A program made the position numbers and the translations under genes. Positions 19,742 through 29,610 of a stretch of DNA of 64,000 nucleotides are shown here, one piece after another. Location: positions 7,268-71,267 of the forward strand of contig VAWK01000052.1 in the NCBI GenBank assembly GCA_005885515.1. Reading direction: 5' to 3'. This DNA is from Actinomycetota bacterium (GTDB lineage Bacteria > Actinomycetota > Thermoleophilia > Solirubrobacterales > Solirubrobacteraceae). The notes under the pieces are model-generated. The model did no database searches. It had not been told where the DNA came from and worked only from the letters and a program-made list of their open reading frames with translations. Positions within the stretch are counted from its first letter, which is position 1. Each line of letters begins with the position of its first letter.

Positions 19742-20440
19742 CTACCGGGTCAGCGCGCTGTCGGCCGCCCCTGCGTAGAGCTCCACGGCGCGCCAGCAAT
19801 ACCAGGCCGCGATCGATCGATAGGGGCGGTAGGGCTCGCCAAGCGGCTGCAGCGCTCGCGCGCCAGGCATCGGCACATTCCACGCTAGGCCGTATCCGCG
19901 GCGAACGCCGAAGTCGCCCGTCGGCCAGACGTCGAGGCGACGAAGCTGGAACATCAGGAACATGTCGGCCGTCCACGGGCCGATCCCGCGCACCGTGGAC
20001 AAGCGGGTGGTTATCTCATCGTCGGCTTGCCGCGACAGACCGCGGGGCGATAGGTCGACCGTTCCGTCGAGCACCTTGGTTGCGAGGTCTCGCAGCGAGG
20101 CGGTCTTGTTCGCGGACAGGCCGACCGCCCGGAGGTCCTCGTCAGCAAGGGCGATCAGCGCCTCCGGGGTGACGCCGCCGTCGAGCTTGGCGATCAGGCG
20201 GCCGTGGATTGCAGCCGCCGCCACGCCGGCCAACTGCTGGTAGACGATCGCACGCACCAGCGCGGCGAAATGCGAGTCGTGCGGGCGACGCAACGAAGGC
20301 GGGCCCGCGTCCGCGATGAGGCGCGCGATCACAGGGTCCCTGCTCGCCAGGATGCGGGCCGCGTCCCCGACAGACACGCGGCGCTTCGGCTCGGTTTTCG
20401 GGGCGGCGCTCACGCGCGTCATCCTCTCATGCTTGATCAC
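19742..20440 (-). CDS. alkA: DNA-3-methyladenine glycosylase II (AlkA-type HhH-GPD)
   Basis: IVYQQLAGVAAAAIHGRL...LSTVRGIGPWTADMFLMFQLRRLDVWPTGDFGVRRGYG. Confidence 0.92.
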   Translation of the reverse strand: MIKHERMTRVSAAPKTEPKRRVSVGDAARILASRDPVIARLIADAGPPSLRRPHDSHFAALVRAIVYQQLAGVAAAAIHGRLIAKLDGGVTPEALIALADEDLRAVGLSANKTASLRDLATKVLDGTVDLSPRGLSRQADDEITTRLSTVRGIGPWTADMFLMFQLRRLDVWPTGDFGVRRGYGLAWNVPMPGARALQPLGEPYRPYRSIAAWYCWRAVELYAGAADSALTR

Positions 20441-20488
20441 GCAGGAACCGAGCTCGCTCGAACCGGCCTCGGGAGGCCAGCCCGTGAT

Positions 20489-21442
20489 TCAGCCAACGGC
20501 GCGCAGCAGTCGCGAGGACAGCGCTCGGACATGCTCGACAAGCTCAGGCGGCTCGTGCACCTCGAAGTCGACGCCGAGCATCGCGATTCGCAGTGCGAGC
20601 CAGCTGAGATCGTCATCGCCCGTCCTGTACTCGCACCGGTGCGCGCCCCGCGACTCGATCGCGCCCCAGTGGGCGGCGATGCGGCTGCCGATCTCCCGCG
20701 CGGAGGCGTGAAGAGTGACTCGTGCCTCGAACCGGTTGGGCGCCCCGCTGATGCTCTGTTCAACGTATGCGACCGCATCCTTGGCGGGCAGCTTGCGCTG
20801 GCCGAAGCGGACGCCGGCCGGCACAGGTTCGCCCAGGCGGTCGACTCGAAACGTCCGCCAGTCCTCGCGGCCACGATCCCAGGCGATGAGGTACCAGCGC
20901 CGCCCGTGGTTGACCAGCGAGTGAGGCTCGACCTCGCGGCGGCTGTCGGTACCATCGCGGCTCCGGTAGGCGAAGCGAACGCTCTCGGAATCGCGGCAGG
21001 CGGCGGCGATCACCGTCAGATGTTGCGGGTCGACGGTAGGGCCGGCGGCTGGCGGCGTGAACGTCGCCGAGCCCAGCGCACCGACGCGGCGGCGCAGATG
21101 CGCCGGCAGCACCTGCTCGAGCTTGACGAGAGCTCTCACGGCGGTTTCCTCGATACCCGTCACTGAGGCGCGCGCGGCGGTACGAAGGCCAACGGCGATC
21201 GCGATCGCCTCATCGTCGTCGAGCAGAAGCGGCGGCATCGCGGTTCCGGCGCGAAGCCGGTATCCGCCAGCGGGACCGGTGAGCGACTCCACCGGATAGC
21301 CGAGTTGGCGCAGCCGCTCCATGTCGCGCCGGATCGTCCGGCCTGACACTTCGAGCCTGTCGGCCAGCTCGCTGCCCGGCCAGTCGCGGCGCGCCTGAAG
21401 CAGGGAGAGGAGCTCGAGAAGGCGACTGGAGGTCTGGCTCAT
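20489..21442 (-). CDS. HTH/WYL-domain transcriptional regulator (YafY type)
   Basis: RLLELLSLLQARRDWPGSELADRLEVSGRTIRRDMERLRQLGYPVES; WYL region GRRWYLIAWDRGREDWRTFRVDRL. Confidence 0.93.
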   Translation of the reverse strand: MSQTSSRLLELLSLLQARRDWPGSELADRLEVSGRTIRRDMERLRQLGYPVESLTGPAGGYRLRAGTAMPPLLLDDDEAIAIAVGLRTAARASVTGIEETAVRALVKLEQVLPAHLRRRVGALGSATFTPPAAGPTVDPQHLTVIAAACRDSESVRFAYRSRDGTDSRREVEPHSLVNHGRRWYLIAWDRGREDWRTFRVDRLGEPVPAGVRFGQRKLPAKDAVAYVEQSISGAPNRFEARVTLHASAREIGSRIAAHWGAIESRGAHRCEYRTGDDDLSWLALRIAMLGVDFEVHEPPELVEHVRALSSRLLRAVG

Positions 21443-21534
21443 CGCATTTTCATCGTGGGGCTATTGGGGACAGATCTTGACCTAAATTCTCCGTAGGATG
21501 CCTCTCGATGTCAACCAGCCAGAAAGGAGCACCA

Positions 21535-22422
21535 ATGCAGCGAGACGGATACCTGCCCGGCGTCCCATGCTGGGTCGACACCAACCAGCCCGATCCGGAC
21601 GCGGCCGCCACCTTCTACGGCGGCCTGTTCGGATGGGTTTTCGAGGACGCAATGCCGCCTGGCTCAGCGGGCAAATATCTCATCGCTCGCCTCGAGGGCG
21701 GCGACGTAGCCGCCATCGCCTCGCAACCCGAGGGCGCGCCGCCGATGGCGGTGTGGAACACCTACGTATGGGTGGACAGCGCCGACGAGGCCGCGGCAAG
21801 GGTGCTGGACGCCGGTGGACGTGTCGTGATGGATCCCTTCGACGTCATGGACGCGGGCCGGATGGCGGTGTTGACCGATCCGGAGGGCGCGACGTTTCGC
21901 GTCTGGCAGGCGAAGCAGCACAAGGGCGCGCGGATCGTCAACACGCCCGGCTCTCTGAACTTCAACGGGCTGAACGTCCGCGACGCGGACGGCGCGAAGA
22001 CCTTCTACGGCTCGGTGTTCGGATGGAAGGCACTTGGCGTCGACGGCGGCGCGCAGATGTGGAGGCTGCCGGGATACGGCGACTTCCTGCAGCAGAGCGA
22101 TCCGGGACTCCGCGAGCGGATGGCGGCAAGCGGCGCTCCCGACGGGTTCGAGGACGTGGTCGCGACGCTCAATCCGATCGCCGACGACCAACCCGATGCG
22201 CACGCGCACTGGAGCGTCACGTTCGCGGTCGACGATGCCGACGCGATCGCCAAGCGGGCCGCGAAGCTCGGGGGCAAAGTGCTCGTCCCGCCGTTCGATG
22301 CGCCGTGGGTCAGGATGACCGTGATCGCCGATCCGCATGGCGCCAGGTTCGTCGCGAGCAAGTTCGTGCCGGAGAACAAGGACCTCAGGACCGCGGCCGA
22401 TTCGCTACAGACGGCTGCCTAG
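21535..22422 (+). CDS. VOC family protein, two glyoxalase domains
   Basis: PCWVDTNQPDPDAAATFYGGLFGWVFED and NGLNVRDADGAKTFYGSVFGWKALG. Confidence 0.93.
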   Translation: MQRDGYLPGVPCWVDTNQPDPDAAATFYGGLFGWVFEDAMPPGSAGKYLIARLEGGDVAAIASQPEGAPPMAVWNTYVWVDSADEAAARVLDAGGRVVMDPFDVMDAGRMAVLTDPEGATFRVWQAKQHKGARIVNTPGSLNFNGLNVRDADGAKTFYGSVFGWKALGVDGGAQMWRLPGYGDFLQQSDPGLRERMAASGAPDGFEDVVATLNPIADDQPDAHAHWSVTFAVDDADAIAKRAAKLGGKVLVPPFDAPWVRMTVIADPHGARFVASKFVPENKDLRTAADSLQTAA

Positions 22423-22521
22423 CTCTCTGAGAGCGGCAGCCCACCCACGTTGGGCGTAGGCGGGCGTCGCGGCGCCCGCTTTCGTCCGCGCCGCTCCCGG
22501 GCGAGTTACGGTACGTGGAGA

Positions 22522-23160
22522 ATGTCAGGATCGCCAGTGGCGACCGAGCGCCGGGTGCAGCGAGCACCCGTCTTACGTAGGCTCACGCCGCTCTGTGGAC
22601 TGGTCGCGGCCGCGACCGCCACCGCGTGCGGCGGCACGTCGCCCTCGGCGGAGACCGCCCGGACTCGCTCCGCGCCCGCTTCGTCGTCGGCGCCAGCCGC
22701 TCCGTCCACGCGGACAGGCTCTGCGCCCGCATCGTCGGCGCCAGCCGCTCCGTCCACGCATCGCGCGCGGGCACGGATCACGGTTCGTACGGCGGGCAGT
22801 CGCTACGGGCGCGTCCTGGTCGACGCCCGCGGACGCACGCTCTATCTCTTCACTCGCGATGGGACCGGAGCGAGCCGCTGCGGCGGAGCCTGTGCGCGAG
22901 CGTGGCCACCCTACGTCGTCGCCGGCGGGGGCCGCGCTGGGGCGGGGGCACATACCCCGCTCATCGGTGTCATCCGCCGCAAGGAGGGTTCGCGGCAGCT
23001 GACCTACAACGGCCATCCCCTCTACTACTACGTCGGCGACCGCGCGCCTGGAGACATCCTCTGCCAGGACGTGGAGGAGTACGGCGGTCATTGGTGGGTC
23101 GTCTCGCCCGCCGGCGGGCCCGTTACGGGGAGCGGGACGCCGTGCGGTCGCTCCCGGTGA
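22522..23160 (+). CDS. Secreted lipoprotein-like protein with COG4315 repeats
   Basis: YGRVLVDARGRTLYLFTRDGTGASRCGGACARAWPPYVV...QLTYNGHPLYYYVGDRAPGD; Ala/Pro/Ser linker. Confidence 0.85.
   Translation: MSGSPVATERRVQRAPVLRRLTPLCGLVAAATATACGGTSPSAETARTRSAPASSSAPAAPSTRTGSAPASSAPAAPSTHRARARITVRTAGSRYGRVLVDARGRTLYLFTRDGTGASRCGGACARAWPPYVVAGGGRAGAGAHTPLIGVIRRKEGSRQLTYNGHPLYYYVGDRAPGDILCQDVEEYGGHWWVVSPAGGPVTGSGTPCGRSR
22692..22759 (+). repeat. Direct duplication in linker (TCGGCGCCAGCCGCTCCGTCCACGC, two copies)
   Basis: SAPAAPSTRTGSAPASSAPAAPSTH encoded by nearly identical DNA copies. Confidence 0.7.
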
Positions 23161-23235
23161 GCCGCTCCGGAATAGTGTTGACCGGCAGGCTCGGTTGCGC
23201 ACTTGCGCGTTGTTCAAACTGAAAGGGGAGTTGCG

Positions 23236-23529
23236 ATGGACACCTACGTAATCCTGCGGCGCAGCGGCTGGCGCTCACCCGAGGAGCTCCAGGAGGCGGC
23301 CGGACGCTCCAAACAGGTGGGCGACGAGCAGATGTCCGACGACATCCGCTGGATCCGCAGCTACGTCTTGGAGGAGGGCGGAGGATCGGTCGGAACCGTG
23401 TGCGTCTATCAGGCCAGCAGCCCGGAGGCGATCCGCGAGCACGCCTCGCGCGCTGACCTGCCGGTCGACGAGATCATCTCGATCGCCGATACGGTCGTCG
23501 TGCGGCCCGACCCCGATGCCCGGGCCTAG
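23236..23529 (+). CDS. DUF4242-like small protein
   Basis: TYVILRRSGWRSPEELQEAAGRS...IRWIRSYVLEEGGGSVGTVCVYQASSPEAIREHA. Confidence 0.75.
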   Translation: MDTYVILRRSGWRSPEELQEAAGRSKQVGDEQMSDDIRWIRSYVLEEGGGSVGTVCVYQASSPEAIREHASRADLPVDEIISIADTVVVRPDPDARA

Positions 23530-23620
23530 AGCCGCCGTGCGTGTGCTGCGGAATCTCGAGGAGCTCGAGCGGCGGAGCTAGCCAATCGTCTCCTCGGGAT
23601 TCGCGTGGTCGACCGCCGCG

Positions 23621-23920
23621 CTAGTCCTCCAGCACGTCGATCACCTCGTACACGCCGGAGACGTGCTCGTTCTCCACGAACGCCGACAGCCGCCCCACGC
23701 GCTGGACCTCCTGTGCGTCGGCCTCGCCGCGCCAGCTGCGGTAGTCCTCCTTGCTCGTGTTGAACAGCCCGAACGAGATGACCTCGTCCTCGTCGCGGAT
23801 GTTGCGCGCGTGATAGGCACGCTGTAGGCCTGGCGGCCTCTCATCACCGGGATCCCACGCCCGACGGAAGTCCTCCCACGCGCCTGGCTTGAGTCGGCGG
23901 GCGGTGAACATGACGATCAT
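23621..23920 (-). CDS. Hypothetical ABM-like small protein
   Basis: MIVMFTARRLKPGAWEDFRRAWDP... Confidence 0.6.
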   Translation of the reverse strand: MIVMFTARRLKPGAWEDFRRAWDPGDERPPGLQRAYHARNIRDEDEVISFGLFNTSKEDYRSWRGEADAQEVQRVGRLSAFVENEHVSGVYEVIDVLED

Positions 23921-24020
23921 TCTCCAGACCTCCTGTTAGCGGTTCGACGCCTGTTTGGTTGCCGCGACGGTAGCTCACGCCCCCGGCTGTCGTCGAGCAA
24001 AGCCCGCGCGGCTCGGTCCC

Positions 24021-25130
24021 TCAGGCGGTGAGGCGGACGCTGCCGCGACCGATGACCTCGACCTCGCCGCCTGGCTGGCAGCTCGAGATCTCAAGCGCCT
24101 CGCGGGCGAGCGAGGCTCGCAGCAGCACGAAGGCGACGGCTCCGAGCACGGTTGGGACCACGAGCGCAAGCGCCCGGTAGGCAAGCACGGCGGCGGTCGC
24201 CGCCGCGAACGACACGTGGTAGAGCGCCAGCGTGCCTACGAGTCCGGCGTCCAAGCCGCCGATGCCGCCGGGCAGCGGCACCAACCCGCCTAGCTCCCCG
24301 ATCAGATAGCCGATCCAGATGATCGCGAGCGGTGGCACCGAGCCGAACGCGTGAAACGTGGCCCACAGGATCATCACATCGAAGGCCAGGTAGCCGACCA
24401 GTCCGCACAACAGCCACAGGTCGCGCCCGCGCAGCAGCGACAGCACTTCCGCCACGCCGTCCGCCAGCGTCTGCAGCGCGCGCGCCACGCGCGAGGCGGG
24501 GCCCGAGCGCGCCGCGCGACGCCGCCCAGCGGTCGCCGCCCAGCGCCCGCCGGCGATCGTGATGACGATTGCCGCGGTGGCGACCAGGGCCGGCACCAGC
24601 GTCAGGGCGAGCGAGGCACGGCCCGCAAACACGCCCGCTGCCAGGCCGAACCCGATGATCGCCACGCCGAGCACGTTGGGCAGGCTGGTGAGCAGGAAGA
24701 ACGCCACGCTCCTGCGGGCGATGTGCCCGCCGTCCATGCCGCCGCGGCGCAGCGCCCAGGCGCCAAGCGCAAGGCCGCCCGCGCCTCCGGTGGGCAGCAC
24801 CGCGTTGGCGCCCAGCTCGGAGAGCCCGATCTGCGTGCTCACGCGCCAGCGCATACCCCTGCAGAACACGCTGCGGAAGGCCGCCACGTAGGACAGTCCT
24901 GAGAGAACCTTCAGGACCGCGCCGAGCGCGAGCCAGGCGGGGTCGCCGTGCGCGAAGCGCGAGCGCAGGCTCGCGAGCCCCGGCACGAGCGTGATCACCG
25001 CGACGGCGACCACCACGGCCACGCTCAGCGTGAGCAGGCTGCGGCGCAGCAGCGAGCGATCGACGCGCGGCGCCGGGGCGAAATCGTCGCGGGTGAGGGA
25101 GGCAACCGTCGCGGCGTGACCCGGCTCCAT
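24021..25130 (-). CDS. Lysylphosphatidylglycerol synthase TM (UPF0104) family membrane protein
   Basis: Multi-pass; GELGGLVPLPGGIGGLDAGLVGTLALYHV; listed ORF over-extended, ATG at 25130 chosen. Confidence 0.88.
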   Translation of the reverse strand: MEPGHAATVASLTRDDFAPAPRVDRSLLRRSLLTLSVAVVVAVAVITLVPGLASLRSRFAHGDPAWLALGAVLKVLSGLSYVAAFRSVFCRGMRWRVSTQIGLSELGANAVLPTGGAGGLALGAWALRRGGMDGGHIARRSVAFFLLTSLPNVLGVAIIGFGLAAGVFAGRASLALTLVPALVATAAIVITIAGGRWAATAGRRRAARSGPASRVARALQTLADGVAEVLSLLRGRDLWLLCGLVGYLAFDVMILWATFHAFGSVPPLAIIWIGYLIGELGGLVPLPGGIGGLDAGLVGTLALYHVSFAAATAAVLAYRALALVVPTVLGAVAFVLLRASLAREALEISSCQPGGEVEVIGRGSVRLTA

Positions 25131-25220
25131 CGGATGATCCTCGCAGGTCTCCGGCGGGCGGCCGCGGCCGGCGTGCCGGCTTGCGCTTGGCTGTCGCGCA
25201 CCCGGGTAGACGAACAGGCG

Positions 25221-25820
25221 ATGGCCGCCGCAACCACCCCCCTGAAGGCGCTGCAGGCGCTGCGCGGCGACGCGGCCGGCTGCCGCGCTTGCCCCCTGTG
25301 GCGCGGGGCAACGCAGACGGTCTTCGGGGAGGGCCCGCTCGACGCCCGCATCATGCTGGTCGGCGAGCAGCCTGGGGACCAGGAGGACCGCGCTGGCCAC
25401 CCGTTCGTCGGCCCCGCGGGGAGGGTGCTCGACCGGGCGCTCGCGGCGGCGCAGATCGACCGCTCGGCGGTGTTCACCACCAACGCCGTCAAGCATTTCA
25501 AGTATCGAACGCGCGGCAAGCGTCGCATCCACCAACGGCCGGGGGCGGAGGAGATCGGCGCCTGCCGGCAGTGGCTCGACAAGGAGATCGATCTGCTGCG
25601 GCCGGAGGTGATCGTCGCCCTCGGCGCCACGGCCGCGCACTCGCTGCTGGGTCGTGCCACCGCGATCGGTCCTAACCGCGGGCAGCTGCTGCACAGTCCC
25701 CCGTTCGACTGCTCCGTGCTCGTCACGGTCCACCCGTCGAGCGTGTTGCGGGAACGCGACAGCGAGTCGCGCAGCGCCGCGCTTGATGCGCTCGCCGCGG
25801 ATCTGCGCCGGGTCGCGTAG
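25221..25820 (+). CDS. udgX: UdgX-type uracil-DNA glycosylase/uracil-binding protein
   Basis: GEQPGDQEDRAGHPFVGPAGRVLDRAL; UdgX-specific KRRIH at 25518-25532; VTVHPSSVLR. Confidence 0.92.
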   Translation: MAAATTPLKALQALRGDAAGCRACPLWRGATQTVFGEGPLDARIMLVGEQPGDQEDRAGHPFVGPAGRVLDRALAAAQIDRSAVFTTNAVKHFKYRTRGKRRIHQRPGAEEIGACRQWLDKEIDLLRPEVIVALGATAAHSLLGRATAIGPNRGQLLHSPPFDCSVLVTVHPSSVLRERDSESRSAALDALAADLRRVA

Positions 25821-25874
25821 TCGGCGGTCGAGCGGATGGGCGTCGCGAGCGACGCGCACACCTATGCTCCGGCC

Positions 25875-26822
25875 ATGCGCAGACTGGCCGTGGCGATGGT
25901 GGCGTGCGCGTTGCTCGCCGGCTGCGGTTCGTCCGGCGCGGGCGGCTCGCCCAAATCCGGCAAGGGAGCGGACACGTTCGTCGCGCATACGCCCAACGCG
26001 GTCATGCTCGTGCGGTGGATGCGAACCGGCCGCAGCGTCAGCGGCTCGCTCACAGAGGCGATCGCCAAGCGCGGCCGTCGCGGCGTCTCCTCGGCCGCCA
26101 AGTCGTTCACCGGCACGATCAACGGCAGAGGGCTGAGTTTGCAGCTCGGCGGCGAAGCGCTCGTGGGCCAGTTCGAAGGCGGCGGGTTCTCGCTGACGCT
26201 GCCGGGCGCGGAAGCCAGCGCGGTCGCGATCCGCTTCGAGCCCGGCCAGATCGCCGAATACGAGCGGGGCGCGGAAAAGCTGGCCCTGGCCGAGTACCCC
26301 TCTCCGTGCACGCTGTACCTGTCCGGGCGCGAAGCCGAGGTGGAGTTCAGGGGGCCCGGCGCGGCTCGGCATTGCGAGCAGTTCGTGCGGCGCTTCTCGG
26401 CGCAGGCGTGGACCACGACCGAACCCGCCGCGCCGCCTGAAAAGCGCACCGTCTGCAGCCTCGCGCGCGGCGATGAAAGCGTGGTCGTCACCGACGGCGG
26501 CGGCCAGCAGCAGGGGCGCGAAGATTGCACGTCGCTCTCACGCGAAGGCTGGGCGAGCGTCAGCGCGGGCGAAGCGCACGCGCAGGCGTGCGGCTCCTTG
26601 CCGGGGCCCGGCGCCCAGTTCGCGATCACGACCGCGGGCGGCGTGAGCTGCGCCGAAGCGCGCCGCGTGTTCGCCGACCTGTTCGCCGGCAGAGGGGCTA
26701 AGCACGAGGGGCGTGACGCCGCCGAAAGCTACACGGACGTGGACGGCTGGGCCTGCGGCAGCGGGGCCGGCGGCTTTGGTTGCCGGCGCTCGGCCGCCAG
26801 GATCAGCGCGACCGCGGAATAG
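25875..26822 (+). CDS. Hypothetical lipoprotein
   Basis: MRRLAVAMVACALLAGCGSSG lipobox. Confidence 0.75.
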   Translation: MRRLAVAMVACALLAGCGSSGAGGSPKSGKGADTFVAHTPNAVMLVRWMRTGRSVSGSLTEAIAKRGRRGVSSAAKSFTGTINGRGLSLQLGGEALVGQFEGGGFSLTLPGAEASAVAIRFEPGQIAEYERGAEKLALAEYPSPCTLYLSGREAEVEFRGPGAARHCEQFVRRFSAQAWTTTEPAAPPEKRTVCSLARGDESVVVTDGGGQQQGREDCTSLSREGWASVSAGEAHAQACGSLPGPGAQFAITTAGGVSCAEARRVFADLFAGRGAKHEGRDAAESYTDVDGWACGSGAGGFGCRRSAARISATAE

Positions 26823-26840
26823 TGCGCCGGCCCGCGCCTG

Positions 26841-26909
26841 CCCAATGGCCCGCGGTGAAGACCTTCATGGCCCCCGTTGACCACCTAATGGGCCCCGGTG
26901 AAGACGTCC
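26841..26909. repeat. Degenerate 21-22 bp tandem repeats spanning the 3' end of the downstream-listed phosphoesterase gene
   Basis: CAATGGCCCGCGGTGAAGAC / TCATGGCCCCCGTTGACCAC / TAATGGGCCCCGGTGAAGAC. Confidence 0.6.
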
Positions 26910-28096
26910 GCCCCGAACACGCTCGGCACCGAGGCGGCATCGGCCAGTCGCGGCAGGCCCAGCAGCGACTCCCAGCTGGCCAGCGAGGAGTAGTGGTTGT
27001 AGGGGGTGGAGCTCACGGTACCCGGCTTGATGAATTGCGACAGCAGCACTGCGCCGACGCGCCCGCCGCCCGGTCCGGTGATTCCCGGCTCGGGCGAGCC
27101 CGGGCCGGGCATCTCTTCGCAGCAGGCTTCCGTTTCGGAGTTGGAGGCCTCGTCGAAGACGATCTCGAGCAGTCCGTGTTCGCGATAGGCCGGCGAGCCG
27201 GTTATCTTCGGAACCCACACTTCCAGGAAGCGATCGATGTCCGCCAGCGCGGATGCCCCGCTCGGCTCGTTGGTGCACGGGAAGTCGTGGCCGTCATCGC
27301 AAAGGTCGGGCGTGATGAACGAGAATCGCGGCGCCTTGCTCCCCGAGCTGAGATCGGTGGCCAGACCGGTCTCTCCCGGCAGCGCCGCGGCCGGCATGGC
27401 GCCATTGGGAGATCCGAGCGCGACCACGTGCTGGTCGCAGTAGGCCTGGTTGTCGATCACCGAGTGGAAGTAGACGAACGGGTTATGCCGCGTGGCGTAG
27501 CCGTCGCCGGCCTCCGCTTTCTGCGTCTGGTCGGTGCTTTCCAGGGCAGGATGACCGCACGCCGCGGCCTCGCGGCTTGAGTCGTTGCCCATGTCCTCCA
27601 TGTATGCCTTCCAGCTCTGCTTCGCGGCCGAGAGCTGCGTGCCGATGTTGGGCACCTCGGCCGGATACACACAGCCGGTGCCGGTCTCGACGCCGTTTGA
27701 CAGCATGGATGCCCCGGTGAAGTTGTCGAACCGGGGGCAGTCCGCCTGGTTCTCGGCGTTTGGCGGCTGGCCGGAGACGAGCGAGATGTAGTTGTCGTTG
27801 CTCTCGTGGCCGGTCGCGTAGTACTGCTGCAGCAGCGCCCCGCGTGACGGGAGCGTGCGCGCCAGGTACGGGTCGGCCGCAGGGTTGCCGAACGTGGCGC
27901 CATAGCCCTCGTTCTCGAGCACGATCACGAACACGTGGCGGATGCTCGGCGGCTTGAAGGCCGCCTGGGCGCATGCTGCGGCGGCGAGGGAGGCGCAGGC
28001 GAGCGACAGCGCGAGCGCTGCGGCCAGGCGGCGGAGCCGGCTCGTTCGCCCAAGCGCTAGGGAAGCCGCGGCGAAGGATGTGCGAGTGGAGCTCAT
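26885..28096 (-). CDS. Secreted phosphoesterase family protein
   Basis: N-terminal signal; IRHVFVIVLENEGYGATFGN...TGHESNDNYISLVSGQPP. Confidence 0.88.
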   Translation of the reverse strand: MSSTRTSFAAASLALGRTSRLRRLAAALALSLACASLAAAACAQAAFKPPSIRHVFVIVLENEGYGATFGNPAADPYLARTLPSRGALLQQYYATGHESNDNYISLVSGQPPNAENQADCPRFDNFTGASMLSNGVETGTGCVYPAEVPNIGTQLSAAKQSWKAYMEDMGNDSSREAAACGHPALESTDQTQKAEAGDGYATRHNPFVYFHSVIDNQAYCDQHVVALGSPNGAMPAAALPGETGLATDLSSGSKAPRFSFITPDLCDDGHDFPCTNEPSGASALADIDRFLEVWVPKITGSPAYREHGLLEIVFDEASNSETEACCEEMPGPGSPEPGITGPGGGRVGAVLLSQFIKPGTVSSTPYNHYSSLASWESLLGLPRLADAASVPSVFGADVFTGAH

Positions 28097-28109
28097 GCGT
28101 CCCCTCCTG

Positions 28110-29558
28110 TCAGGTGCTCGTCGCTGCGCCGACCGGCACCGGCGGTTCGGCTAGCGCTGGCGGCTGCAGCAGCGCCGCATGGTCGAGGTCGAGGAAATCC
28201 TTCACGGTGGCGGCATTGGCGTCGCGGTAGGTCAGCGCCGGCAGGTTCCACTTGGCCTCGATCGTCGCGAGCACCGAGGTGTGGTCGTGGACCACATTGG
28301 TGACCGCTTTGGGCTTCGCGTGAGGCGAGGCCACGATTGCGGGCACGCGGGGGCCGTATATGTCATAGCCTCCCGGCACGTCGCCGGGACCGAGCTGCGG
28401 GGGGATGGAGTCTGGCGCGATCGCGGCCGGTGGCGGGACGTGGTCGTAGTAGCCGCCGTGCTCGTCATAGGTGTAAATGAGCAGCGTGCGCGGCCACGCG
28501 GGCGAGTGCAGCACGGCGTTGAGCGTTCGATAGGCCCAGTACTCGCCGTAGGCCATGTCCTGGGGATTCTCCTCGGAGCCGCCCGTCGTTTCGAGCTTTT
28601 CGGCCAGCGGCGCGAGCGTCGGCACGGTGGCGAGGCTCGAGCCGACGACGCCGAGCACGCCGAACTCCGGGTCGACGAGGCTCACCGCCGGCAGGTTGCC
28701 GCTGGCGCAGTCGGCGTAGAACTGTGCGATCGGCACGATGTTGCTCGGGTATTTCTCGATCGTCGAGGGGATGATCCCTGTCGAGGGCAGGTCGGTGAAG
28801 TAGTTGCGCCAGCTGATTCCGTAGTGCTCCAGGCGATCCCAGATCGTGCCGTTGGGGGGCGGCGGGTCTTTGAGGCTTTCGTTGTCCGTCGAGATGTTCC
28901 CGTACGCCGTGCCGGCCATCAGGAAGCGGCGGTTCGGATAGGTCTGGCACGGCGCCGAGCAGAACCAGTCGTTGGCGAGCGTGAACGTGCGCGCCAGCGA
29001 GTAGGCGAACGGCAGCACCGCGGCGGTCCAGTAGCCCATCGGCTGCACGTCGTGCACCGAAGCGACGAAGCCGTCCATCTTGCCTCCGTCGATCTGCTCG
29101 TGCGTGGCGTTCCAGCTCTGGGAGACGTGGGGACCCTGAGCCGTGGAGGGGAACGGGAACGAGCGTACCGGCCCTTCAGGCCCAGGGTTGCTGTTGAGCG
29201 CCACGCCGGCCGCGTTGAACCTCAGACCCTTCGCTTGCGGCTGGCCGGAGATCGCCAGCGCGCCCAGCAGGTTGTCGAAGGAGTGGTTCTCCATCATGAC
29301 CACCACGACGTGGTCGAAGGGCAGGGCGGCCGTGGGGGTGCCCGCCGGCCGCTTGGGGTCCGGCAGGCTGTCGGGCTGGCGGATCGTCGCTCCGGCGGCA
29401 AGCGCCGCCCGCCACAGGCCGCCGGCGCTGGACATGCCGGCGAGCGCCGCTCCCAGCGAGCCGCCGCGACGCAGGAAGCTGCGCCGGGTCAGCTTCTGCT
29501 CGAGCGGGTGTTCGAAAACGTGCAAGGAGTTGTCCCCAAAGCCAAGCGCGGCAGCCAT
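28110..29558 (-). CDS. Phospholipase C/phosphoesterase family protein with Tat-type signal
   Basis: RRSFLRRGGSLGAALAG; FDHVVVVMMENHSFDNLLGAL; YDEHGGYYDHVPPP. Confidence 0.92.
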   Translation of the reverse strand: MAAALGFGDNSLHVFEHPLEQKLTRRSFLRRGGSLGAALAGMSSAGGLWRAALAAGATIRQPDSLPDPKRPAGTPTAALPFDHVVVVMMENHSFDNLLGALAISGQPQAKGLRFNAAGVALNSNPGPEGPVRSFPFPSTAQGPHVSQSWNATHEQIDGGKMDGFVASVHDVQPMGYWTAAVLPFAYSLARTFTLANDWFCSAPCQTYPNRRFLMAGTAYGNISTDNESLKDPPPPNGTIWDRLEHYGISWRNYFTDLPSTGIIPSTIEKYPSNIVPIAQFYADCASGNLPAVSLVDPEFGVLGVVGSSLATVPTLAPLAEKLETTGGSEENPQDMAYGEYWAYRTLNAVLHSPAWPRTLLIYTYDEHGGYYDHVPPPAAIAPDSIPPQLGPGDVPGGYDIYGPRVPAIVASPHAKPKAVTNVVHDHTSVLATIEAKWNLPALTYRDANAATVKDFLDLDHAALLQPPALAEPPVPVGAATST

Positions 29559-29610
29559 CTTCGTTCGGGCTGCCGTGCCGACCGTGAATATTCTGCGACA
29601 AAACCCGATT

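Noticed and set aside
25131-26372. N-terminal ~410-residue extension of the 24021-26372 ORF
   Set aside because: Runs antisense through udgX and the lipoprotein gene; homology to UPF0104 only after the ATG at 25130.
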